6,802 nucleotides of DNA from an uncultured Bacillota bacterium (GTDB lineage: Bacteria > Bacillota_I > Bacilli_A > Erysipelotrichales > Erysipelotrichaceae): assembly GCA_900321955.1 (NCBI GenBank), contig ONXX01000070.1, positions 1 through 6,802 of the forward strand. The letters run 5' to 3'. The notes under the pieces were generated by a model. That model was not told the DNA's origin, did not search any database, and was given only the letters and a program-made list of their open reading frames with translations. Shown here piece after piece: positions 1 to 5,428 of this stretch; within the stretch, counting starts at the first letter, position 1; the number at the start of each line of letters is the position of its first letter. The position numbers and the translations under genes were made by a program.

Positions 1-764
1 TCTTTGACAGCAGCAGCAGCTGGCGCGGCTGTGAGCTGTGCGGATTTGATCTCATACATGATCAGTGCGATTGCAACTGCGATCGCGCAGACACCGACCA
101 TATCAACACCAAGGTATGCGGCAGCAACGAAACCGACGATGAAGTATGGGATCAGCTTGACATCCCAAAGCAGGTTCAGTAACAGAGCGAAGCCCATTGC
201 CGGAAGTACCGTTGCGATCGCGCTTAAGCCGTTCATAGCCCAGTCAGGGATCGATTCGACGATGGCGTTGATCGCGCCGGAACCGAAGTAGAGAACGATG
301 AACGTAAATAAGAAGTAGATCGAGAATGTGAAGAAGCCGCACAGATAATGGATGAAGATCGCTTTCTTTTCGTTGCCTTCATCGATCGCTGCATCGACCT
401 GGTGCATCAAAGTTGAGAAGGCCGTCATCTTCATGATGTTGAGCATCTGCATGATGACTGCGACCGGGATCGCAAAGGCAACTGCAACTTCGAGTTCAGA
501 AGAAGTCATCAGTGCGACAGCTGCACCGATCGTGCCGCCGGCACCGATATCAAGACCTGAGGAAGGACCGATATTGGTTGCACCCATCCACATCAGTTGC
601 AGCGCACCGCCGATCATCAGACCTTTTGTTATATCCCCCATGATCAGACCAACAAGGAAACCTGTAACGACCGGCTCACGCAGTTTGCATTCGCCAAGCC
701 AGTCACCTTCCAGCTGTGTCAGAGCTGCAACACAGCCGATCAGAATTGCCTGAATCAAATTCAT
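1..764 (-). CDS. PTS sugar transporter subunit IIC, mannose/fructose/sorbose family (3' end outside window)
   Basis: This is the membrane channel subunit of a phosphoenolpyruvate-dependent sugar phosphotransferase system; in this family it works with IID to move the sugar that IIA/IIB phosphorylate. I translated it from the minus strand: 254 codons are open from ATG at 764 to the window edge, with no stop. The family's usual length is about 250-270, so only the tail is missing. The protein is strongly hydrophobic with several membrane segments. Family-like stretches include LREPVVTGFLVGLIMGD (about 28-44), GGALQLMWMG (52-61) and the glycine-rich loop GLDIGAGGTIGAA (70-82). The visible C-terminus turns Ala/Pro-rich (TAAPAAAAVK). 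The start is set by AGGAGG (777-772) seven bases before the ATG. It is the first gene after a promoter and operator, so the remaining PTS subunits probably follow to the left. The substrate cannot be read from the sequence. Confidence 0.9.
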   Translation of the reverse strand, partial: MNLIQAILIGCVAALTQLEGDWLGECKLREPVVTGFLVGLIMGDITKGLMIGGALQLMWMGATNIGPSSGLDIGAGGTIGAAVALMTSSELEVAVAFAIPVAVIMQMLNIMKMTAFSTLMHQVDAAIDEGNEKKAIFIHYLCGFFTFSIYFLFTFIVLYFGSGAINAIVESIPDWAMNGLSAIATVLPAMGFALLLNLLWDVKLIPYFIVGFVAAAYLGVDMVGVCAIAVAIALIMYEIKSAQLTAAPAAAAVK

Positions 765-788
765 TGTTTATCCTCCTTTTGATTCAAC

Positions 789-807
789 TGGTATAGTTTA
801 TATACCA
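789..807. promoter_or_regulatory. Palindromic operator TGGTATA-N5-TATACCA
   Basis: A perfect inverted repeat has 7-base arms (789-795 and 801-807) around the centre GTTTA. It lies between the proposed PTS transcription start and the ribosome binding site. HutC/NagR-type GntR repressors are known to bind sites built from TGGT(A/C)TA half-sites, and a HutC-type gene is adjacent. A second half-site in the same orientation as the 801-807 arm lies at 821-827, inside the -10. It is the likely operator for the GntR protein encoded at 929-1672. Confidence 0.65.
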
Positions 808-818
808 CTTACATATTT

Positions 819-846
819 AATATACCATAATTAGACCATTAATCAA
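819..846 (-). promoter_or_regulatory. Probable sigma-A promoter of the PTS operon
   Basis: On the minus strand a -35-like TTGATT (846-841) is followed after 16 bases by TATATT (824-819), preceded by TG-G, which gives an extended -10. Transcription would start near 812, about 48 bases before the IIC start codon. The -10 itself overlaps one TGGTATA half-site (827-821), and the full palindromic operator lies just downstream, as expected for repression by the neighbouring GntR protein. This is an inference from motif match and position. Confidence 0.55.
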
Positions 847-847
847 G

Positions 848-871
848 AAAAAAAGCGCAAAAACTGCGCTT
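848..871 (-). terminator. Rho-independent terminator of the gntR pair
   Basis: On the minus strand, AAGCGCA (871-865) pairs perfectly with TGCGCTT (859-853) across a 5-base loop and runs into a T tract (852-848). It lies 58 bases past the gntR stop codon and ends directly at the -35 of the PTS promoter. This separates the regulator transcript from the PTS operon. Confidence 0.75.
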
Positions 872-874
872 AAA

Positions 875-912
875 TATACCAAAAGTAAAATTTATAATTA
901 ATAACTATACCA
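875..912. promoter_or_regulatory. Two further TGGTATA half-sites downstream of gntR
   Basis: TATACCA occurs at 875-881 and again at 906-912 (TGGTATA read on the minus strand), between the gntR stop codon and its terminator. Neither has a close perfect partner arm, although 906-925 shows a weak TACC...GGTA inversion. They may be auxiliary binding sites that help repressor bound at the PTS operator form a larger complex. That role is inferred; only the repeats are observed. Confidence 0.4.
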
Positions 913-928
913 CTTTAGCGGTATTTTC

Positions 929-1672
929 CTACAAACTGCTCAGATCGATGTCTGCTTCAAACTGGAATTTCGTGAAATCCGCGTGGTGATAGGAGATCGT
1001 ATACTCGACCAGTTTGTGGTCCTTGTCAAAACCATAGTAATCAAATAAGAGGAATTTCTTCTTCTTTTCCGTCTGCATGATCTCAAGATACTCATCCGGC
1101 AAGGATTCGATCCTGAGATAGGAGATCATGGTCTTAGGACGATAGCCCTTGTCCTGCATGTAATCATATAAGGAAGCGCCGCTTTCAAAATCGTAGCGGT
1201 CGGCATCCGCAAACAGACTGTACGGGATATAGGCCTTCTGTAAGGCATAAGGATGATCGTTGATCAAAGACATACGAATGATCTCATAGACCTTCTCTTC
1301 CTGATCGAAGGCATCTCTGACCACGCCGGTCGGTACGATCTTCGACATCGAGATCAGAACTCTTGAAGACTTCATTCCCTTCTGTCTGATCTGCATGCTT
1401 AAAGACAGGATCTCGCTTTCATCACCGAGTCCGATCTTTTCTTCCATGCGCGGTATCGCTTTTACATAAGTACCGGAGCCTCTTCTTGATTCGAGGACCC
1501 CTTCTTCCTCGAGGTGCTTCAGGGCGTTTCGCACCGTCATCCTGTTGATGCCGTATTTTTCCGACATCACTCTCTCCGATTCGAGCTTCTCATTGATCCT
1601 GAGCTCGCCGCTGATGATCTTGTTGCGGATGGAATCCATCAGCTGCTGGTATATCTTTCCTGTCCTAGCCAT
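929..1672 (-). CDS. GntR-family (HutC subfamily) transcriptional regulator, full length
   Basis: A 247-residue DNA-binding repressor or activator that senses a small ligand, probably a sugar phosphate given the adjacent PTS. The N-terminal winged helix-turn-helix spans about 5-72 and shows the GntR hallmarks SERVMSEKYGINRMTVRNAL and LEEEGVLESRRGSGTYV. The UTRA ligand-binding domain spans about 90-240, with SLYDYMQDKGYRPK and the terminal LVEYTISYHHADFTKFQF pattern. Length is normal for the subfamily. I chose ATG at 1672 because the HTH begins there; the reading frame stays open upstream but encodes no recognisable domain. The start overlaps the stop of the preceding UTRA-only gene (ATGGCTAG), and no good Shine-Dalgarno is close (AGGAG lies 14 bases away), so translational coupling is likely. 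The TGGTATA sites on both sides suggest autoregulation and PTS control. Confidence 0.9.
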   Translation of the reverse strand: MARTGKIYQQLMDSIRNKIISGELRINEKLESERVMSEKYGINRMTVRNALKHLEEEGVLESRRGSGTYVKAIPRMEEKIGLGDESEILSLSMQIRQKGMKSSRVLISMSKIVPTGVVRDAFDQEEKVYEIIRMSLINDHPYALQKAYIPYSLFADADRYDFESGASLYDYMQDKGYRPKTMISYLRIESLPDEYLEIMQTEKKKKFLLFDYYGFDKDHKLVEYTISYHHADFTKFQFEADIDLSSL

Positions 1673-2183
1673 TGTACGAAGACAAACTCCTGTAACGATA
1701 AAAATAGGTATCCGAAGAAAGCTCGTAGTATTCCAGAGGTTCTCCATCCTGCGTATACGCAACGCCCTTGATCAGCAGGATCTCTTCATCCTCGTGCAGC
1801 TTTAAAAGCTCGCTTTCTTCTTCATTCGGTTCAACGATCAGTATCTCTTCCTTCGTGTGCAGCCTCTCGATCTTCTTAATGCGATGCAGCTGTTCATGGA
1901 AGGACTTGTTGTTGTAATCGAGATCCTCCATCCCTTTGACCTTAGCAAGTTCGATATAGAGCTTCTCGATGCAGCGCGGTTCGTTTTCCACGATCCTTAA
2001 TCGTTTCATATAAAACAGCGGTGTTGCCAGCGGGACATCAAGCCTTGAAGAAATGTTGTAATTCGCTTCAACGATGCCCTGTTCGATCGTCTTATTCTCG
2101 ATCTTGTAGCCTGCCGAAGATATGGCCTTGGTGATCGAGGGGAAATTGTTGTATTCCCTTAATACAAATACATCTTTTTTCAT
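1665..2183 (-). CDS. Stand-alone UTRA-domain protein lacking a DNA-binding domain
   Basis: A 172-residue protein that is almost entirely a UTRA effector domain, the ligand-binding half of HutC-type GntR regulators. After about 11 residues it enters the domain directly: FPSITKAISSAGYKIENK, SSRLDVPLATPLFYMKRLRI (46-65), SFHEQLHRI (94-102), then DGEPLEYYELSSDTYFYRYR near the end. No winged HTH is present, and the region upstream is promoter and operator sequence rather than a lost coding part. The frame is intact. ATG at 2183 has only a weak Shine-Dalgarno (AGG eight bases ahead). A GTG at 2243 would extend it through the operator repeats and has no ribosome site, so I rejected it. Its stop overlaps the start of the full-length gntR by 8 bases. 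It may dimerise with that protein through UTRA as a co-sensor or antagonist, or be a degenerate paralogue. Confidence 0.8.
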   Translation of the reverse strand: MKKDVFVLREYNNFPSITKAISSAGYKIENKTIEQGIVEANYNISSRLDVPLATPLFYMKRLRIVENEPRCIEKLYIELAKVKGMEDLDYNNKSFHEQLHRIKKIERLHTKEEILIVEPNEEESELLKLHEDEEILLIKGVAYTQDGEPLEYYELSSDTYFYRYRSLSSYNG

Positions 2184-2195
2184 AGTTCTGCCTGT

Positions 2196-2224
2196 AATAT
2201 AACTATACCACTTTTCTATACCAA
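2196..2224 (-). promoter_or_regulatory. Probable promoter and operator of the UTRA/gntR operon
   Basis: On the minus strand TTGGTA (2224-2219) and TATATT (2201-2196) are spaced 17 bases apart and fit a sigma-A promoter. Two TGGTATAG direct repeats (2223-2216 and 2210-2203, 13 bases apart) cover the -35 and spacer, so bound repressor would block RNA polymerase. A start near 2189 would leave only a handful of untranslated bases before ATG 2183, so either the message is nearly leaderless or the true promoter lies further upstream. The half-sites are clear; the promoter assignment is tentative. Confidence 0.45.
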
Positions 2225-2283
2225 TTAAAATGATATGCTCCACAAAAACAGAAAATCAGACAAAACAAAGCGGTTTTCCTAAG

Positions 2284-2308
2284 AGATCTGCTTTCAGCGC
2301 AGCGATCT
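2284..2308. other. Small imperfect hairpin between the divergent genes
   Basis: AGATCTGC (2284-2291) can pair with GCAG-cg-ATCT (2299-2308), giving an 8-bp stem with a 2-base bulge and a 7-base loop. No T tract follows, so it is not a normal terminator. It sits in the 175-bp divergent region between the UTRA gene and the leader-peptide gene. It could be part of a 5' leader or a protein-binding site, or it may be chance. Confidence 0.25.
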
Positions 2309-2358
2309 GAAAAATCAGTGGTATTTGAGTGTATAGTGATATTGAGGCGGATCTAAAG

Positions 2359-2646
2359 ATGATCAAAAATATGAAGGTTTTGGATGATGCTGCTCTGGAA
2401 AAGATCAGCGGTGCTGCAATCACGGATGAAGCGCTGGACTCGATCGAATATGCAGTTACTGTTTTCAAGCGTGGCGGAGTTACGTTTGATGAATTCATAC
2501 AGCAGCTGCGCAACGAATATCACGCCAATCCGCTTCAGTTTTCGACGGATGGATCAGAAAAGGATCTTGAGGAACTTGTAAGCATATACACAGAGGCCTG
2601 GGAACAGATCAATCCGGGGAATGGCGGAATCATAAGGATTGGATAA
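2359..2646 (+). CDS. Small peptide with double-glycine-type (GA) leader, bacteriocin/RiPP-like precursor
   Basis: A 95-residue protein of unknown function. Its first 19 residues match the leader consensus recognised by peptidase-containing ABC exporters: L8 (-12), D9 (-11), L13 (-7), I16 (-4), then G18-A19 (-2/-1), in VLDDAALEKISGA. Cleavage after GA would release a core of about 76 residues. That core is acidic, has no cysteine, looks helical (FDEFIQQLRNEYH about 43-55, SEKDLEELVSIYTEAWEQI about 66-84) and ends in a glycine-rich tail, NPGNGGIIRIG. This is unlike typical cationic class II bacteriocins. ATG 2359 follows GAGGCGG (2344-2350) at a normal spacing; an upstream GTG at 2329 has no ribosome site. 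No exporter, modification enzyme or immunity gene lies within the window. The leader call is from pattern; the function is unknown. Confidence 0.65.
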   Translation: MIKNMKVLDDAALEKISGAAITDEALDSIEYAVTVFKRGGVTFDEFIQQLRNEYHANPLQFSTDGSEKDLEELVSIYTEAWEQINPGNGGIIRIG

Positions 2647-2738
2647 TCATTGCATTTCTTAATATATAAAAAATGCTAATTGAAAGACATATCGTTTTAC
2701 AATAGTTTTAAATAAATCTTATATACAAGGGGGATCTT

Positions 2739-4157
2739 ATGAACAAAGAATATCTTGACAGCGTTTATGCCTACATCGATGCCAATCGTGACAACATCGT
2801 AGAAGATCTGATCAAAGTCGCCCGCATCGAATCCGTCAGCCGGGAAGACTCCGATGTCAAACCGTTTGGCCAGTCCTGCCGCAACGTCCTGGACTACATG
2901 CTTAAAAAAGGTGAAGAAGAAGGCTTTAAGGCAACGAATCACGAATACTATGTCGGTTCGCTGAAATACGATCTCGGCAAAGAAAAAAGGATCGGCATCT
3001 TAGCCCATCTGGATGTTGTGCCGGCCGGCGAAGACTGGACGATCACCCAGCCTTATGAACCGCTGATCAAAGATAATCTTCTGTTTGGCAGAGGAACCGG
3101 TGATGACAAGTCCGGAGCGATTGCCGGCTTATACATCATGAAGGCCTTCCGCCAGTTCAACATTCCGCTCCGCAACAACATCGAAGTGCTCTTAGGCACC
3201 AACGAAGAAGTCGGTATGAAAGATATGGCCTACTATACAAAGCACTATCAGGCACCGGAATTTACCTTCGTACCGGATGCCGGATTCCCGGGAGCTGCCG
3301 GCGAGTTCGGCCGTCTCAGATATGTCTTAACTTCCAAAAAACCGCTCTCTGCTGACTTTGTCGATGCTTATGCAGGTTCTGCCTTCAACATCGTTCCTAA
3401 CAAGGCAACAGTCGTACTGAACAAGAATACCGGCATCGACTACAAAGCCCTGCCGGAAGACTTCGATGTAAAGGAAACCGATAAAGGCATTGAAATCACC
3501 GCCCACGGCGTCACCACCCATGCGGCCGGTCCGGAAAGAGGCGTCAACGCCATCCGCGTACTGACCAACGCATTATTAAAGCTGAATGGTCTGAAAGATG
3601 AAGACCACAGGATCATTGAATTCATCGACAACGTGAATAACGACTACTACGGATCCTTCCTGGGTATCGACAATACCGATGAAGTCTCCGGCCAGACCGT
3701 TTCTTCCGGAACCGTTCTGAAGTTCAAAGACGGCCATATTTCCTTGCTCAACGATTGCCGCTATTGCGTTACCGATAATGGCGACCGTCTGGAAGAAAAC
3801 GTCAGAAAGAAAGCAGAAGAATGGGATTACGATGTTACCGTCGAAGAAAAGACTTACGGTTATCATCTCGATGTCAACGGACCGATCATTCAGACCATCA
3901 AGAAAGTCTTCGAAGACTATACCGGCAATACCGAAAAAGAAATCATGATCGGCAAGGGCGGCACCTACGCCGGCGCATTACCGAACGCCTTTGCGACCGG
4001 CTGCGTCTATTCCGAAAACTGGGGCGAACGTCCTGACTATCTGCCGGAAGGACATGGCGGTGCACACCAGCCGGATGAGTTCCTCAACATCGACAACTAC
4101 ATGAAAGGCATCAAACTGCTGGCAACGATGATCCTGGCAGTCGATGAAGTCTTATAA
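2739..4157 (+). CDS. pepV: PepV-type dipeptidase (M20 family metallopeptidase)
   Basis: A cytoplasmic dizinc aminopeptidase that splits dipeptides, feeding amino acids from imported peptides. The 472-residue length matches PepV. The metal ligands are visible in order: H90 in ILAHLDVVPAG, bridging D122 in GRGTGDDKSG, the catalytic pair E156-E157 in GTNEEVGM, D180 in FVPDAGFPG, and H443 in GHGGAHQPDEF. H261 in THAAGPERGVNA fits the conserved lid-domain histidine. Nothing is missing, so it should be active. ATG 2739 follows a strong AAGGGGG (2727-2733). A weak promoter candidate lies upstream (TTTACA 2696-2701, 17 bases, TTATAT 2719-2724), although it would start transcription almost at the ribosome site. 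A loose AT-rich inversion at 2652-2676 after the peptide gene has no T tract, so read-through from that gene is possible. The gene ends at a strong terminator. Confidence 0.93.
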   Translation: MNKEYLDSVYAYIDANRDNIVEDLIKVARIESVSREDSDVKPFGQSCRNVLDYMLKKGEEEGFKATNHEYYVGSLKYDLGKEKRIGILAHLDVVPAGEDWTITQPYEPLIKDNLLFGRGTGDDKSGAIAGLYIMKAFRQFNIPLRNNIEVLLGTNEEVGMKDMAYYTKHYQAPEFTFVPDAGFPGAAGEFGRLRYVLTSKKPLSADFVDAYAGSAFNIVPNKATVVLNKNTGIDYKALPEDFDVKETDKGIEITAHGVTTHAAGPERGVNAIRVLTNALLKLNGLKDEDHRIIEFIDNVNNDYYGSFLGIDNTDEVSGQTVSSGTVLKFKDGHISLLNDCRYCVTDNGDRLEENVRKKAEEWDYDVTVEEKTYGYHLDVNGPIIQTIKKVFEDYTGNTEKEIMIGKGGTYAGALPNAFATGCVYSENWGERPDYLPEGHGGAHQPDEFLNIDNYMKGIKLLATMILAVDEVL

Positions 4158-4173
4158 TCAGAAAGCGCACTTG

Positions 4174-4200
4174 AAAGGGGCTGAACGTTCAGCCCCTTTT
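4174..4200. terminator. Bidirectional terminator, perfect 26-bp palindrome
   Basis: AAAGGGGCTGAAC and its exact reverse complement meet at 4186/4187, forming a 26-bp perfect palindrome (4174-4199). As RNA it folds into a GC-rich stem with a run of T on the plus strand (4197-4200) and a shorter T run on the minus strand. It lies between convergent pepV and the XRE gene and should end both transcripts. Confidence 0.85.
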
Positions 4201-4226
4201 CTCATCTTTGGAAATAACATTTAATC

Positions 4227-5213
4227 TTATCTGTTTTCTTTGACGAAGGCCCGGATGATGCCGGTATATGCTGCATAGAGAACACCGGCAATCGGCCAGA
4301 CGATCCAGCTGCGATGCCAGTCATTGGTATAGAAGCTCCAGCCAAGATAGACAGCTGTGGCAACCGACCAGAAGATCCCGTCATAGGAAGAGATTTTCTT
4401 GTTGATGCGTTTATAGTCTCCCTCTTCCAGCAGCTTTTCATAACCGCCCTCGATGATGCAGGTCAAAACGATAAAGCGGACGCCCAGAGCCACGCAAGCC
4501 AGCAGGGAACACACGCCGACCAGAACGCCGGCCCCGTTATCGATCGGATAGCCGATGGCTTCGCTCATCATGACCGGAATAGCGGCAATGATGCAGAGGA
4601 TGACACCGATGATGATGCGGCGGCTGTGCGTATTCGCATAGCGGTTCTGCAGTTCTCTGACATAACCGGTTACACCGTACTGGGTCTCGATCTTCTTGTT
4701 TTCCAGATATTCGAAGCGTTTCCCGCGCATACCGCACAGGATAAACATACCTACCGCAATAGCGACCAGGATGAGAATCATGCCGGTTCCGATTGCTTCG
4801 GCTACGCCCGGCTTCATAGCAATAGCACCGCTTTGCGACAAACCTTCCAGCAGGATCAGTAAGACCGGTGAAAGGATGCACATCATGACGCCATCGGCGA
4901 TCAGCTCCGCCGCCTTGCCGTTATGATCCAGGAAAGCGTTGGCTTCTTCCATGGAGACAGTCACAGTACCTTCACTTGGCTCGCCTTTTTCGACCGGCGT
5001 TGTGTTCTCATTGCCCAGCTCATCCTTTAAAAGATAATCGGTACTGACATTGAAGATCTCCGATAACTGAACGATCTTCTTCATATCCGGAATAGCTTGA
5101 GCACTTTCCCACTTCGATACAGACTGCCTGGAGACATCCAGCATATCTGCCAGTTCTTCCTGCGACCAGCCGTTCTTCTTTCTGTTTTCAATGATCTTAT
5201 CAGCTAATATCAT
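4227..5213 (-). CDS. XRE-family helix-turn-helix regulator with C-terminal membrane domain
   Basis: A 328-residue protein that joins a cytoplasmic DNA-binding domain to a membrane domain. The HTH is at 4-62: [23 protein letters not shown] is the classic XRE/Cro-type motif, followed by [23 protein letters not shown] polar linker (about 64-100) leads to five or six hydrophobic segments near 108-126, 143-161, 199-217, 229-253, 279-297 and 302-322. This layout is common in Firmicutes; members are presumed to act as membrane-tethered regulators, with targets and signals mostly unknown. I set the start at ATG 5213 because GGAGGT (5226-5221) precedes it by seven bases; the ATGs further upstream in frame lie on or before that ribosome site. 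No transporter gene adjoins it. Function beyond DNA binding is not visible. Confidence 0.88.
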   Translation of the reverse strand: MILADKIIENRKKNGWSQEELADMLDVSRQSVSKWESAQAIPDMKKIVQLSEIFNVSTDYLLKDELGNENTTPVEKGEPSEGTVTVSMEEANAFLDHNGKAAELIADGVMMCILSPVLLILLEGLSQSGAIAMKPGVAEAIGTGMILILVAIAVGMFILCGMRGKRFEYLENKKIETQYGVTGYVRELQNRYANTHSRRIIIGVILCIIAAIPVMMSEAIGYPIDNGAGVLVGVCSLLACVALGVRFIVLTCIIEGGYEKLLEEGDYKRINKKISSYDGIFWSVATAVYLGWSFYTNDWHRSWIVWPIAGVLYAAYTGIIRAFVKENR

Positions 5214-5220
5214 AGTTCTT

Positions 5221-5237
5221 ACCTCCATCACAGATGG
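5221..5237 (-). promoter_or_regulatory. Hairpin overlapping the ribosome binding site of the XRE gene
   Basis: On the minus strand CCATC (5237-5233) pairs with GATGG (5229-5225) across a 3-base loop. The second arm includes the first two bases of the Shine-Dalgarno GGAGGT (5226-5221). It could modestly dampen translation. The pairing is observed; the regulatory effect is inferred. Confidence 0.3.
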
Positions 5238-5279
5238 CTTCGACCACCTGTCTACGCTTCCATCTTACGTTTGGCAGGA

Positions 5280-5326
5280 GGTGGCAAACCACCAAGAGAG
5301 CTTTTCAATTTGTCAACCGGCGGTTG
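5280..5326. promoter_or_regulatory. Inverted repeats and -35-like element upstream of the XRE gene
   Basis: This part of the 215-bp gap between the XRE gene and the amidohydrolase holds two perfect small inverted repeats: CAACC-GGC-GGTTG (5314-5326) and GGTGG-CAAA-CCACC (5280-5293). On the minus strand an exact TTGACA (5316-5311) overlaps the first repeat, but no convincing -10 occurs 16-19 bases downstream. The first repeat could be an operator, perhaps for the XRE protein itself. The remainder of the gap shows only a terminator and the XRE ribosome site. Confidence 0.3.
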
Positions 5327-5398
5327 CCTTTCACCGTTTTGAACGTTTTTTGCCGGTTTTTTGAATCTTCTTCTATCTTAACATCACTTTTTGTCATA

Positions 5399-5421
5399 CA
5401 AAAAGCCGGATCGCTCCGACT
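5399..5421 (-). terminator. Rho-independent terminator of the amidohydrolase gene
   Basis: On the minus strand GTCGGA (5420-5415) pairs with TCCGGC (5410-5405), with one G-U pair and a 4-base loop, followed by five T (5404-5400). It begins 8 bases after the amidohydrolase stop codon, so the XRE gene downstream probably has its own promoter. Confidence 0.7.
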
Positions 5422-5428
5422 CTTAATC

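Noticed and set aside
4..753. Plus-strand reading frames at 4-291 and 352-753
   Set aside because: They are antisense to the PTS IIC gene, have low-complexity Ala/Pro/Ser content and lack ribosome sites; the minus-strand frame has clear family motifs and a strong Shine-Dalgarno.
1647..1653. TGGTATA copies inside coding sequence (1647-1653 and 4325-4331)
   Set aside because: They fall within gntR and XRE codons with no partner half-site or promoter; about this number is expected by chance.
1673..1762. Longer N-terminus for the full-length GntR protein starting at 1762
   Set aside because: The added 30 residues overlap the UTRA gene in another frame and match nothing; GntR proteins normally begin just before the HTH, as ATG 1672 does.
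2184..2243. GTG start at 2243 for the UTRA-only protein
   Set aside because: It would translate through the two TGGTATAG operator repeats and has no ribosome binding site; the extra residues do not resemble an HTH.
2256..2513. Minus-strand frame opposite the leader-peptide gene
   Set aside because: No family resemblance or ribosome site; the plus strand has a matching leader consensus and a Shine-Dalgarno.
3327..4036. Several short frames on both strands inside pepV
   Set aside because: They overlap a gene with complete M20 motifs over its whole length and show no independent coding signals.
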